NCBI GenBank assembly: GCA_963665155.2
Contig: OY761986.2
Location: 2,232,001 to 2,296,000, forward strand
DNA from: UBA1141 sp963665155
Lineage (GTDB): Bacteria; Chloroflexota; Dehalococcoidia; Lucifugimonadales; UBA3495
Reading direction: 5' to 3'
Length of the DNA stretch: 64,000 nt
The notes beneath the pieces are model-generated. The model had not been told where the DNA came from. It searched no databases and was given only the letters and a program-made list of their open reading frames with translations. This document shows, in pieces, positions 1-9,547 of the stretch; position 1 is the first letter of the stretch, and the number at the start of each line of letters is the position of its first letter. The position numbers were made by a program, and so were the translations under genes.

Positions 1-312
1 CGGTCGCCTTACAGATCACCATCGCCCACACCACGTGGTAGGCGCGACCCTCCACGATCACAACGACACGACCCACCGGAAAGTTCGCAATTCAGTCTTA
101 TTAGGTCGGACAAAGTTGGGCCTAATAAGACTGAATTCATAACTCCTCGACCTCCGCCGACGCTGTTCTCCCACGCGGAGTTCATGGCCGAGGAGCCGGT
201 GAAGCCGAAGGGCCGCACGAGCAAGCCTCAGCCCGCAACCCTCTCGATGTTCGAGTGGGCGCTGACAGTGGAACAGGAGCGGGAGGCCGAACCGGTCGGC
301 GCGGGACGCTAG
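1..312 (+). pseudogene. C-terminal remnant of a transposase (IS481-like?)
   Basis: The frame is open from the window edge to a TAG at 310-312. Its last residues include FEWALTVEQEREAE and end VGAGR, which I recall as a tail found on IS481-family integrase-type transposases. This is memory of a motif, not a search. No catalytic DDE residues lie in the window. The part before about 180 is interrupted by a strong hairpin at 89-137 and does not look like transposase, so the copy is probably rearranged. An ATG at 184 opens the recognisable tail but is unlikely to be a real start. Confidence 0.35.
89..137. repeat. 17-bp perfect inverted repeat
   Basis: Positions 89-105 (aattcagtcttattagg) are the exact reverse complement of 121-137, with a 15-nt spacer. 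No T-run follows in either direction, so a simple intrinsic terminator is unlikely. It may be a mobile-element end pair or a small palindromic insertion. Confidence 0.8.
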
Positions 313-441
313 AACGTTTCACGACTGGGGGGAGGGCACCGGGATTAGGTGCCCTCCCCAGCATATCCATACTTGCGACTTCTTTACGTTCAGGCGCGAA
401 TCGAGAAGCGCCAGCTTCCGTGAAGTGTATGCGGCCCTTTT

Positions 442-1797
442 TTGCGTTCAGGGTTCTCCGCCGGGCTGTACCTCGTAAATCGCCGTAGTTTCGCCCCGGA
501 AGATATTAACTCTCACGCCTTGTCCCCAAGACAATTCTCGCACCAATGTGTGTTGGCCCGATTGTCTTGCAATCCGGCGACGCCGGAGATATTCGGCAAC
601 AGGGCCAGGCGGACGTCCTCCAAGGGTAGAATTGGATCGCCTGCTACCTGCCGCAACACCCTCGCCGACGCTGGAGCCGATAGCATCACGAGCGGCGTCT
701 ATAGAGTGACGGGACTCGCTTGCAACACCACATACTACTTCAGAGTAAGTGCGCGTGGAGACGGGCATCCCTACTCGACCTCCTTTGGAACCCCGTCGCC
801 GAACTCTGGCGCGAGGATCACGAGCCCCTGTACAACTGCTGCGCCCGCGCCTGCGCCAACCGGCCTCATGGCTACGGCCTCGACTGAGACCAGCGTCAGT
901 TTGAGTTGGAACCCCGTGACGGATGCGTATCGCTACAGGCTTGAGCATAGCGAGAGCAGCAGCGGTCCGTGGACGGCAGAAACCGAGACCAGTAGCGCAT
1001 CCGACACGGTGGGTGGTCTCAACTGCAATACCACCTACTACTTCAGGGTCCGCGCCCGTGGCGACGGCTCTCCCTATTCGACCACCTTTGGCGCGGCGTC
1101 TGGCGACGTGTCCGAGACGACTTCGACGTGTCCAAACAGGCCACCGGCCTTCAACACTGCGTCATACAGCTTCTCGGTCAACGAGGATGCCGCGAACGGC
1201 ATTCGCGTTGGCACCGTCTCAGCCATCGACCCTGATACCGGTGACGCCGTGTCGTACTCGATCACACCGGTGAGCGCCAAGTTTGCCATCGGATCGACCA
1301 GCGGCGTGATCACTGTTGGGGATGTACTCGACCATGAGAGCCAATCGTCGTATGTGCTGACCGTGGAGGCGAACGACAGCAATGGCGGCACAGACACAGC
1401 CACTGTCCGCATCGCAGTCACGGATGTCAACGAGGTTTCCATCAGCGGTCCTGGGAACGTCGTCGAAGGCGACGAGGTTTCCATCAGCGGTCCTGGGAAC
1501 GTCGTCGAAGGCGACGACATGACGTTCCCTGTCACCGCTGAACAAGGTGGTGTGACCATCACCTATGAGATCGGTGGGACGGCTACCCGGGGCGGCGATT
1601 ACGTGAACCCCGGTTTAGGTCCCCTGACCGTGACGATACCCGTTGGCGAAACCACGCGGAGCATTGTCGTAGATACCAATTCAGACAACACCGTTGAAAC
1701 GTTCGAGTCGGTCGTCGTCACTCTCAACGGCGTCGCAGTTGGGAATGCGGTAATAGATATGCCAACAGCTCTGCCACGGGCAGAATTGCCGACCTGA
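442..1797 (+). CDS. FN3/cadherin/Calx-beta part of a broken secreted protease gene
   Basis: This encodes modular extracellular domains. The end of one fibronectin type III repeat (about 662-830) carries CNTTYYFRV, followed by a complete second FN3 (about 850-1130) with the same motif. A cadherin-like repeat follows (about 1140-1430, VNEDAANG, and a terminal VTDVNE), then a Calx-beta-like segment. The first 70 or so codons do not resemble FN3, there is no signal peptide, and the TTG start at 442 is arbitrary, so the 5' end is probably lost. The frame is lost near 1755-1761: after GNAVID the matching continuation (ANSSATGRIADL) lies in the next frame, which runs on into the protease part. It is best read as the front half of one gene ending at 4283. 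Confidence 0.6.
   Translation: MRSGFSAGLYLVNRRSFAPEDINSHALSPRQFSHQCVLARLSCNPATPEIFGNRARRTSSKGRIGSPATCRNTLADAGADSITSGVYRVTGLACNTTYYFRVSARGDGHPYSTSFGTPSPNSGARITSPCTTAAPAPAPTGLMATASTETSVSLSWNPVTDAYRYRLEHSESSSGPWTAETETSSASDTVGGLNCNTTYYFRVRARGDGSPYSTTFGAASGDVSETTSTCPNRPPAFNTASYSFSVNEDAANGIRVGTVSAIDPDTGDAVSYSITPVSAKFAIGSTSGVITVGDVLDHESQSSYVLTVEANDSNGGTDTATVRIAVTDVNEVSISGPGNVVEGDEVSISGPGNVVEGDDMTFPVTAEQGGVTITYEIGGTATRGGDYVNPGLGPLTVTIPVGETTRSIVVDTNSDNTVETFESVVVTLNGVAVGNAVIDMPTALPRAELPT
1432..1515 (+). repeat. 42-bp in-frame tandem duplication
   Basis: Positions 1432-1473 and 1474-1515 are identical and each encodes EVSISGPGNVVEGD. The duplication sits at the cadherin/Calx-beta junction and keeps the frame. 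It looks recent because the two copies do not differ. Confidence 0.9.
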
Positions 1798-4283
1798 TTA
1801 GTGTTTCATCCATCGATGACGACGACGAAGCGCCCCCGATTGTAATCGACACGTCGGAGCCGACGAGTACGATATGGCTCAAGCTGGACACTGACGGAGA
1901 TCCTAGTGACGCAAACGACTACGACCGTCGTGCTTATGTTCTGAGGATTGAAGTCCATCCGACCAGTGCCGGCGCCAATACATGGGTCCAAGGGAGTATC
2001 ACTAGCGCACACACAAAGGATGGGAACTCCAACACCTATACGTCGGCTTTGCCGAACTACTCAGACCTTGACAACGGCCAAATGGCTTGGGTAGAGGGCC
2101 GCAACCCGCCAGACGACCGTTACGTGCTCCTTGAGGTGACGAATGCTGGCAATAGCCATGACCGTTACAGAGTCAGCGTCTCAAAGCCCGACTTCGCTAT
2201 CGTAAGGCGTCACGTTGATCCGATGCCAGCGGCCGGCAGTACGTCCGGCACCATAGGTTCGACAGTTACGATTCGCAATAGTTCGTCGGTGGCATCGGTT
2301 GACGAACGCAATCTTGGCCTAGGTCGTATTGATCGGATAGAGGTACATTGCAGAGGATCCGCAGGAACGCCCTTTCGTAGTCACAGTTTCGTGCTACTGC
2401 GGCAAGGTCGTGCCAACTTCTTGGATGCCAAGTCGGAGCAGTCACTCGATCTTGGCACGCTGTGCGAGGGTAAAATACTGAATGCAGCGCAACCAGCGCG
2501 GCCTCCAGTTCCAGCGACACCAGCTGATCAGATAAGTTCTGTGACCGTGAAGTTGTTTGTAGACAACATGCTACAGCATGAAATCTCAACCACACCCGCT
2601 TCTAGAGATTGGCCCTTCGATGTTGACAATACCATGTGGCATCGTCAGTCCGACATGATGGGCGGCTTGCAACTACTCATCGAAGGTTGGTGCACATCGA
2701 GCTTCGGCGTAGAACTGAAGCCGTCTTCGGCGGCCACCATAACCCACCACGGTAACGCAAACGACGTACAAAGCATGTCTACCACAGGTCATTGTCACGC
2801 CATGGGTTTTCAATGGCGTCAAGGAGGCATTACTAGCGCCAGGGGAGATTATGAAATGTTGGGCGTGACGTTGGCTGAGCCCCAGGCTACTACCTGCAAG
2901 TTCATGCGCGACATCGGGGAGGACGGGGCTGGCAATAGAGTGCAGGAAGAAGCTATGGAGGCAAATTGCCATAGAGGCGATCAGACATACTCCGAAGCCC
3001 CGGTGAGTGCGAGCTTCCTGAACAGTGCCATTTTCAAACCCCACACACAGAGTCCGAATAGCGTCAACGCCATCATAAAGCCACGCATAGAGTATTTCGC
3101 AGTAGACAACACAGGGCCTGCTGGCGCAACTATTCGCTTTGAGATAATTGGAGCTAGACCGCCCAAATCACGTGAGATTGTCCACAAGGTCGGTAGGACG
3201 TCAGGGTGGACCTCTGGCAGAGTCGACAATCACGGCGATTTCGATGACCCCACGTGCCCAGGCAATCACACGTTAAGAGGCAATGTTATCGGTTCCGGCT
3301 ATGCCATCGAGTGTCTAATCGATGCTGGCTACAGGTCGCGAGGAGGCGACAGCGGTTCCCCTGTATTTGTGATGGTGGATGACTCTACTACTGACAACAT
3401 TGAAGTGATCCTGGTGGGAGTCCACTACGGCGGAACTGACGCCACTGCCACGGGCGCGTTCGTTCCGATAGATCGCGTCTATGCAGAATCTCTACTCAAC
3501 GGATACGACTGGAGCACAGACACGCAGGAGGTCAGACCGATACCGGCACTAGACAGCGACATGGCGACACTCACTGTTCTTGACGATGGACCGAAGATCA
3601 GAGCAGAGTTCTTAATAGAGGACTTCAGCCCTGGGTTGGGCCTGAAGTACGAGGCTCAGCTGTTCCGATCCTCAGGCACAAGTGCGCCGACGCCGGTAAG
3701 GATTGGGGGTTCAGAAGCCGTGCGGACGGTGAGCCGGACCAACCTTGTAGCTGAATTCGACCTGTCCGATCTAGACGTGAATCAGAGGAGTGGCTCATTC
3801 TCAGTCAAGGTTAAGTTCTGCGTCTACGATCTTGCAGCCAATCCTAATGCACTCTGGTGCGGAGAACACGGCTCTGATGGCGGCAAGTCCGTTACGCCCG
3901 TGCCCGCGCCGACTTCTCTATCAGTGACCCGGGAGACAGACGGCGACGTACTGGTAAGTTGGGGTGCTGTCGCCAGCGTGAGCGAATACAAGATCAGCTA
4001 CCGACCGTCTTTGAGCAGCGATCCGTGGGTGGAGATCGGTGGGGACAGACTTACGACGACGGCTGCGAGTGTGTCGAATCTGCAATGTGGAGCCAGCGCG
4101 TCATACGAGTTCAGGGTACGCGCCCTTGCCGATGCGAGCGTAACGAACAATCCCTATGACGGTACCTGGGGATTCTGGTCTGGAACCCCGTCCTCGATTC
4201 TGGTCCGGTGCACGGGAGCCAGCGGGTCTGCGGAGAAGGTGCCGTACGCAACGGAGGTCGCTAGTCCCGATGATTCTTCCTAA
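1761..4283 (+). CDS. Trypsin-like serine protease with FN3 tail (back half of the broken gene)
   Basis: This is the continuation of the 442-1797 frame after a one-base-class frameshift near 1758; the first in-frame alternative start is TTG 2049. A chymotrypsin-fold (S1) catalytic triad can be read. The His is in TTGHC (codon 2790), the Asp probably in RGDQTYSE (codon 2979), and the Ser in GGDSGSP (codon 3351). VHKVGRTSGWTSG before the Ser block is typical of streptogrisin-like S1 peptidases. A fibronectin type III domain closes the protein (about 3900-4215). The protein would be secreted, but the signal peptide is missing with the 5' end. All three triad residues survive, so the frameshift could be recent or a sequencing error. 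The IS701 element begins 64 bp downstream. Confidence 0.6.
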   Translation, partial: ANSSATGRIADLISVSSIDDDDEAPPIVIDTSEPTSTIWLKLDTDGDPSDANDYDRRAYVLRIEVHPTSAGANTWVQGSITSAHTKDGNSNTYTSALPNYSDLDNGQMAWVEGRNPPDDRYVLLEVTNAGNSHDRYRVSVSKPDFAIVRRHVDPMPAAGSTSGTIGSTVTIRNSSSVASVDERNLGLGRIDRIEVHCRGSAGTPFRSHSFVLLRQGRANFLDAKSEQSLDLGTLCEGKILNAAQPARPPVPATPADQISSVTVKLFVDNMLQHEISTTPASRDWPFDVDNTMWHRQSDMMGGLQLLIEGWCTSSFGVELKPSSAATITHHGNANDVQSMSTTGHCHAMGFQWRQGGITSARGDYEMLGVTLAEPQATTCKFMRDIGEDGAGNRVQEEAMEANCHRGDQTYSEAPVSASFLNSAIFKPHTQSPNSVNAIIKPRIEYFAVDNTGPAGATIRFEIIGARPPKSREIVHKVGRTSGWTSGRVDNHGDFDDPTCPGNHTLRGNVIGSGYAIECLIDAGYRSRGGDSGSPVFVMVDDSTTDNIEVILVGVHYGGTDATATGAFVPIDRVYAESLLNGYDWSTDTQEVRPIPALDSDMATLTVLDDGPKIRAEFLIEDFSPGLGLKYEAQLFRSSGTSAPTPVRIGGSEAVRTVSRTNLVAEFDLSDLDVNQRSGSFSVKVKFCVYDLAANPNALWCGEHGSDGGKSVTPVPAPTSLSVTRETDGDVLVSWGAVASVSEYKISYRPSLSSDPWVEIGGDRLTTTAASVSNLQCGASASYEFRVRALADASVTNNPYDGTWGFWSGTPSSILVRCTGASGSAEKVPYATEVASPDDSS

Positions 4284-4347
4284 TCGGATCTGTGATGGGA
4301 ACAAATCCAGGGGTACTAGCGTCTTGTCTTTAACGATGGCGACCTAG

Positions 4348-5697
4348 TATTACAACGTCAGTTCAGGGAGGGATGTGGGGTGATGCCCGCATGGCGGCGC
4401 GGCGCTTGGCATGGGAGCGTTTGGCCCGTTCGTTACTGTCCTGCGTATCCTCAAGCCACCGCAGCAACTCGGTTGGCCCGAACCGTTCCCGGGGCAGCAT
4501 TTCCCGCACCACCCGGTAGACCTGCGGCCTCGTGATCCGGGGCATCTTTTTCCCCCCAAGCCTGTTGCAGGCTCAGCAGAAAAGCTCCGCCCAGCAGGCA
4601 CAGGGCCACGTGGTGATGCCAGCCAGCCCAGGTGCGGGTCTCGTACTCGTCCAGGCCTACGTCGCTTTTCTCCGTCTCAAACTCCGTTTCTATACGCCAA
4701 CGGGAGCCTCCCACGTATGCCAGGGTCTCCAACGGGGTATCCTCCGGAGCATTGGACAGGTAGTAGCGGGGTTCGCTGCCGTCCCGGTTCCGGCGGTAGA
4801 CGGCCCAGTGGATTTCGCCAGGCTTGCGCCTGCTGGTCGGTCGCACCCTCTGGGCGCTGAAAAGGTAGCTGCGTGGCCCCTGGCTTCCCTCGGCCACCGT
4901 AATCTCACGCCAGGCCTCCTCCGGCAACTCGTCGCTGCGCTGCTCCATGGTCCGGCGCTGACCGTCTCGCAGCCTGGGTTTGCGGGGACGCCCGAATCCC
5001 TGATACTCCGCACTGGTCCAGGCAGGCTCCGGCGGCCACACCGTAAAGCCGGACGGAACGTCCAGCACGTACCACATCCCCAAGGCCAACTCCGTCTTGG
5101 ACCGGTAGCCCTGCCTATCCTCCGGCACACCCGCCGCCTCACACCGGTCTTTGTCCGAGGTCCAACTCTCGGGCAGATACAGCCCCTTGTCCACCAATGC
5201 CCGTCCCAACGGGCTGACATAGGCCAGGAACATCCCCGCCTGGCAGTTGGCCACCTTCCCCAGCCTCCCGCAGTACTGCCGGGCCACTCCCACCGACTTC
5301 CTCCCCTGCTTGGGAAAGTCGCTGCCGTCCAGCACCCACACCCCTTCCGGATGCTCCAGCCGGGTTCCCAGGTACTCCTGCAGCCGTCCTATAATCACCT
5401 CATCGTCCCAGGGAGAATCGGTGAGAAACCGCTGCATCCCTCGGGCTGACCCCGGAACCGTCTCCGACAGGTTCTCAGCGTTGCGCCGCTCCCCAGACTG
5501 TACCAGCAGGGCCTGGAGATAATGACCGCTGTGCTCCCGCGTCTCCCGGCGGCCAAACAGCGGCGCGAAGTAAGCGTGAAAATCCCGAAATGACCCGTAC
5601 ACCTGCTCGAAAGCTGCCGCATCCACATCCCCACCTCACCCGCCTATTCCCTCTCCAGCTACACAGTCATCCTATCAAACTAACTGACGTTGTAATA
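4348..5697 (-). mobile_element. IS701-family insertion sequence, 1350 bp
   Basis: The ends are perfect 16-bp inverted repeats: tattacaacgtcagtt at 4348-4363 and its reverse complement at 5682-5697. Both are flanked by CTAG (4344-4347 and 5698-5701), which fits the 4-bp YTAR target duplication known for IS701. The element holds one transposase frame on the minus strand. It interrupts an older transposase remnant on the right (5698-6274). Confidence 0.9.
4363..5626 (-). pseudogene. IS701-family transposase, frameshifted near its C-terminus
   Basis: The DDE transposase of the surrounding IS begins MDAAAFEQVYGSF at 5626. It contains LDGSDFPKQGRKSVGVARQY, which carries the first catalytic Asp region, and later TEFETEKSDVGLDEYETRTW, which carries the terminal Glu region. 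These are hallmarks of the IS701/DDE_5 family. The first frame runs to 4451, but its last 40 residues are not transposase-like. The expected tail (RITRPQVYRVVREMLPRERF) is in another frame reaching 4363. The switch falls on a run of six G and five A (minus strand, about 4547-4556). The shift needed is +1, so an extra base in the run is more likely than programmed -1 frameshifting. All catalytic residues lie before the shift. Confidence 0.85.
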
Positions 5698-6274
5698 CTA
5701 GGAGGCCCTCCGGAACCCCAGGGCGAAGCTCTGGGTGCTCCCAGCGCAAGGCCCGCAGGAACAACCGCATCGTCTCACAGAACAGGCCCAGCCGGGTGAG
5801 TGTGGCGATGTTGCTCATGATGTGGGTGGAGTCCAGCCGTTGCTTTCCGGTGCGTATGCCCAGCGCCTGGATGATCCGGTCCGTGGTCTCCTGGAAAGCC
5901 AGCCGGCCACCGTCGTGCTGCATCAGGCGAACTCGGAAGTTGTGGAGGGTCTTCTGGGGCAGGTGGGTCTCCTCGATGTCCAGCCGCAGGGCGTGGTGCC
6001 AGAGCAGGTTGAACTCTAGTTGTTCCAGAGCTTCATCGTCGGTGAGGTTGAACATCTCTTTGAGGAGGTGGACCCCGAGGACGGTCTGCACCGCCCGGTT
6101 GGGACGGCCGTTGTCCACGCAGTACATGGGAGCAAAGCGCTCCTCGTCAATCAGGGGGAGCGCCTCGTTTCGGAAAACCTCGGCCCAACTTCTCTCCAGA
6201 CGCTTAGCCTTCTTCGGCGTCACCAGGAACTGGGACTGCCAGAGGCTCTCTTGCGGGTCTCGTATTCGGAACAT
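5698..6274 (-). pseudogene. Truncated transposase (DUF772/IS1182-like N-terminal part)
   Basis: The frame starts MFRIRDPQES at ATG 6274, behind a good GGGAGG ribosome binding site. It shows the DUF772-type N-terminal region of IS1182-like transposases: GVHLLKEMFNLTDDEALEQL, LPQKTLHNFRVRL and LDSTHIMSNIATLTR, the last with the first catalytic Asp. About 192 codons remain, then the IS701 element begins and the rest is gone. The sequence left of the IS701 copy (before 4344) does not continue this frame, so the gene had already lost its 3' half, or a deletion accompanied the insertion. Confidence 0.75.
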
Positions 6275-6475
6275 CCTCCCCTCCCTCGGCCAGGCGCTGC
6301 CCCAACGCCCTTTCCCCACATTATCCTCCCATTGCCCCCGGAGGACGAGGGGTTTTTACGAGGGAATCAGGGTTGATTTGCTTGAAGTTTGTTTGCGTAG
6401 ATGAAATCATATGAAAACAAATAACGCTGCGTTGCTAAATCTACCCACCGTAGCGAATGGGGAGTTGCCACCAGA

Positions 6476-7801
6476 ATGATCTCAGATACAGACTATCCGG
6501 AGGTTTCATTCGATCAATATCTTGCTCATTTGCCGTCCGATACTACTGATGAACTCCTGAGCACGGCAGCCGAGCTCAAGAACCTTCGCGTCATCCACAT
6601 GAACAGCACTGCCACCGGCGGCGGCGTCGCGGAAATACTGCAGTCCCTGATACCACTGAACAACGGGCTGGGAATTCGTACCAAACGGGAAGTTATCGAC
6701 CCGCCACCGGAGTTCTTTCAAGTTACCAAGAAGATTCACAACATGCTCCAGGGTGCCGATGGTGAACTCTCCTCCGAAGAGTTGGATACGTACTTTGGTG
6801 GCATCAAGCAAGTAGCCGAAGATATGCGACGCCGGGATTTGTCAGCCGATGTGTGGTTTCTGCACGACCCGCAACTGCTGCCTCTCGCCCACATGTTGCC
6901 CAGGAAATCTACTGACAAGTGGATTTGGGTTTGCCACATCGACTTGACCAAACCCAACCAAAGTGTGCTGGACACGTTGATGCCCCTGGCAAGAGACTAC
7001 GACAATTTGGTGTTCTCGTTGAACTCCTATGTGCCCACCAGCCTGACAAACATGCCGCCGGTCTTTATTGCTCCCCCGGCCATTGATCCTCTGACCGTTA
7101 AAAACGTTCCCTTCTCCTTAGAAAAAGCGCAAAAGCTTGTTGCGGCAATGGGGATCGATACTACACGACCCTTGATTACACAGGTTTCCCGCTTCGACAT
7201 GTGGAAAGACCCTTGGGGGGTGGTCGAGGCGTACCGTTTGGCCCGAAATTCGGTGCCCGGGCTCCAATTGGCTTTGCTAGGTCTTATTCAAGCCAGTGAT
7301 GATCCTGAAGCCTTGATCGTCATGGAAAGCGTCAGAGAGCTTGCTGACAACGACCCGGACATTCACCTATATTACAGCACCGAAGGCTTGCCGGGTACCG
7401 TCGACGAAGTTGTCAACGCATTCCAGGTTGTGTCCGACGTACTAATGCAAAAATCCATCCGGGAAGGCTTTGGCCTGACCGTTACCGAAGCCATGTGGAA
7501 AGGCAAGGCCATGATCGGCGGCAACGTCGGGGGCATTCGCATACAGATTGAAAACGGCGTAAATGGATACCTGATCGATACGCCGGAAGAGTGCGCTTGG
7601 CGCATCGTTGAGCTAATGAAAGACCCGGAGTTGCGCACCCGCCTGGGAGAGGCAGCTAAAGAATCCGTACGGCAACGCTACCTGCTGCCCAGCTTGGCCC
7701 TGGATTACCTGAAGCTGGTTAAAGCCCACGTTACCCAACCCGAACCCACAGCCGACGGGGTGCTTATTCAACAACTGACCAGGAAGTTCGCCACTGCTTG
7801 A
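6476..7801 (+). CDS. treT: Trehalose synthase-type glycosyltransferase (GT4)
   Basis: A 441-residue family 4 retaining glycosyltransferase most like trehalose glycosyltransferring synthase, which joins NDP-glucose and glucose to make trehalose in the cytoplasm. Near the N-terminus HMNSTATGGGVAEIL is the nucleotide-sugar and acceptor loop of this family. VCHIDLTKP and TQVSRFDMWKDPWGV follow, and the EX7E motif is REGFGLTVTEAMW with Glu330 and Glu338, then GNVGGI. Length and motif order are normal and the gene is undamaged. It stands alone downstream of the transposase remnant, with a phosphonatase-like gene 600 bp further on. Product specificity (trehalose versus another glucoside) is by family resemblance only. 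Confidence 0.8.
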   Translation: MISDTDYPEVSFDQYLAHLPSDTTDELLSTAAELKNLRVIHMNSTATGGGVAEILQSLIPLNNGLGIRTKREVIDPPPEFFQVTKKIHNMLQGADGELSSEELDTYFGGIKQVAEDMRRRDLSADVWFLHDPQLLPLAHMLPRKSTDKWIWVCHIDLTKPNQSVLDTLMPLARDYDNLVFSLNSYVPTSLTNMPPVFIAPPAIDPLTVKNVPFSLEKAQKLVAAMGIDTTRPLITQVSRFDMWKDPWGVVEAYRLARNSVPGLQLALLGLIQASDDPEALIVMESVRELADNDPDIHLYYSTEGLPGTVDEVVNAFQVVSDVLMQKSIREGFGLTVTEAMWKGKAMIGGNVGGIRIQIENGVNGYLIDTPEECAWRIVELMKDPELRTRLGEAAKESVRQRYLLPSLALDYLKLVKAHVTQPEPTADGVLIQQLTRKFATA

Positions 7802-8404
7802 CCTTCTTTCCCCGGGTTTGTAGCGCCGGGTCAGCCTGGCATACTTAAAGGTTGCTGAACCGGATCAATTGCTGGTCATGGCCTCTCGAGTTCCATGGAT
7901 TTTAGAGGATCATGACCAGCCTCGCACTGTCGGGATAGATTCACTTAGCCTCGCTATGCATTTTGGCATTACCTCAAGCCCCGATTCCCCGGAGCCGGCT
8001 CCTAAATCGGCCCCCAAGCTTGGATGTCCCCATCGCAAAGTGCCTTTAGAACCAGCGCCTAATATCTCTTGGCACACAAAAGGTTATGCAGGGACCCCAT
8101 AGCTAGGCCGTGCCTTGCCGGAGGGCCTAAGATGGGTTAGAGTCTTGATAACAAACCTGGCATTGGCGGTCCTTTGGCCCCGGCCAAGCTGCACTAAAAG
8201 CGACCCGGAACACAGCCCCGCAGTCGCTGATAGAGTATAACCAACGCAGGGGTATATATCGGCCCACGGTAGGTCGGACTCTGCATAGGCTCCCATTAGA
8301 ACGGGAGTTTAAGGGCCCAACGAATCAAACGGCGGCATTCGGCATTATCGGCATTAATTGAAAGTCTCGTAGGGCCGCCTAGCATTGGCCGACGGGGAGG
8401 CGAA
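7802..8404 (+). other. 600-bp intergenic region with one hairpin
   Basis: No convincing gene is seen. Positions 7871-7920 form an imperfect inverted repeat (gctggtcatg ... catgaccagc, extended by cctct/agagg) that could end the upstream transcript, although no T-run follows. The small open frames here have no recognisable features. A GGGGAGG ribosome binding site at about 8394-8400 serves the next gene. Confidence 0.5.
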
Positions 8405-9505
8405 TTGGATCAAACAACGATTGTAGTAATGATTGATGGCTTGGACCCAGAGTATTTAGAGTGCTGCCCAACGCCACGGTTGCGTGATTTGGCCAATAGC
8501 GGATTCATGCTGGAAGCCAAAGCCATGATGCCCACCGTGACCAACGTGAACAACGTATCGTTGATTACCGCCAGATATCCGCGGGAACACGGCATAACCT
8601 CAAACTATTGGCTAAACCAGCAAGACAGCACGGAGCATTACATGGAATCGGCGGAATACGTCGAAACTGAGACCATGTTCCAAAGGGCTCAGGCTTTGCA
8701 GGCCCGGTCGCTATTGGTGACCGCCAAAGACAAGCTGCGGCGGTTGTTAAGCTCCGGCACAACCCTCAACGTATCTTCCGAACAACCACCGGATTGGGTC
8801 GCATCAGGCGTGGGCGACCCTCCGCCGATATACTCGATTGAAGTCAACCATTGGGTCATGAAAGCAGCAAACTACATATTGGAACGCGAGCACTATGACT
8901 TGGTTTACCTGACCACCACGGACTATGCCATGCATACTTACTCCCCGCAGCATCCCGAGTCCGCCAGGCACTTGAGTCTGCTGGACGAGGCTATCGGCAA
9001 GTTGATGGATACGGTGCCCGATGCCCGGATCATGATCACAGCCGACCATGGCATGTCTTCCAAAACCAGAATGATAGATTTGGAAGCCATTTTGGCCGAT
9101 AATGGTATTCGTAGCCAGGCGGTGCCCATCATCAAGGATAAATACACGGTGCACCATTCGAACCTGGGAGGCTGCATCTACATTTATCTGGAGGATGGCG
9201 ACAGGGCTTCGGCGTTGAACATATTAAACCAGACCGAGGGAGTGGACCAGGCGTTTTCCCAGGAAGAAGCAGCGGATAAATTCCGGCTTATGCCCCAACG
9301 CATTGGCGATATTATGGCCTTGGGCTCCGAGGGCGTTGTGTTCGGCAACGCTTCCGAAGTGACCATGCCAGAAAGCCTGAGATCCCACGGTTCGTTGCAC
9401 GAAGAGACTGTTCCGATTATCGGCTACGGCCCCGGATTTGAAGGGTTCGAATTCCGAGAGAACCGGGACTTGGGCCGCTACGTCTTTGAACGGGTATTGG
9501 TTTAG
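8405..9505 (+). CDS. phnA: Phosphonoacetate hydrolase-like phosphatase (alkaline phosphatase superfamily)
   Basis: A 366-residue metal-dependent hydrolase that resembles phosphonoacetate hydrolase, which cleaves phosphonoacetate to acetate and phosphate. The start is TTG 8405, supported by GGGGAGG five bases upstream. MIDG (Asp11) and TVTNVNN (probable nucleophile Thr46) are followed by SLITARYPREHGITSNYW. VTAKDKLRRLL is especially characteristic of PhnA rather than of nucleotide pyrophosphatases. TTDYAMH and ADHGMS provide further zinc ligands. It sits 43 bp before thrB on the same strand, so co-transcription is possible without an obvious metabolic link. The close alternative is a general nucleotide pyrophosphatase/phosphodiesterase. 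Confidence 0.75.
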   Translation: MDQTTIVVMIDGLDPEYLECCPTPRLRDLANSGFMLEAKAMMPTVTNVNNVSLITARYPREHGITSNYWLNQQDSTEHYMESAEYVETETMFQRAQALQARSLLVTAKDKLRRLLSSGTTLNVSSEQPPDWVASGVGDPPPIYSIEVNHWVMKAANYILEREHYDLVYLTTTDYAMHTYSPQHPESARHLSLLDEAIGKLMDTVPDARIMITADHGMSSKTRMIDLEAILADNGIRSQAVPIIKDKYTVHHSNLGGCIYIYLEDGDRASALNILNQTEGVDQAFSQEEAADKFRLMPQRIGDIMALGSEGVVFGNASEVTMPESLRSHGSLHEETVPIIGYGPGFEGFEFRENRDLGRYVFERVLV

Positions 9506-9547
9506 CGGTCGTTCTTAGCGCCCAGCTAGACCCCGCATTCACGCATC

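Noticed and set aside
4541..4560. Programmed -1 frameshifting in the IS701 transposase
   Set aside because: The required shift is +1, and the G6A5 run alone is not a recognised +1 signal; a one-base insertion is simpler.
4532..5449. 305-codon frame opposite the IS701 transposase
   Set aside because: Shadow of the transposase; the coding strand carries the conserved DDE motifs.
7802..8404. RNase P, SRP or tmRNA gene in the long gap
   Set aside because: I looked for their conserved core bases on both strands and found none.
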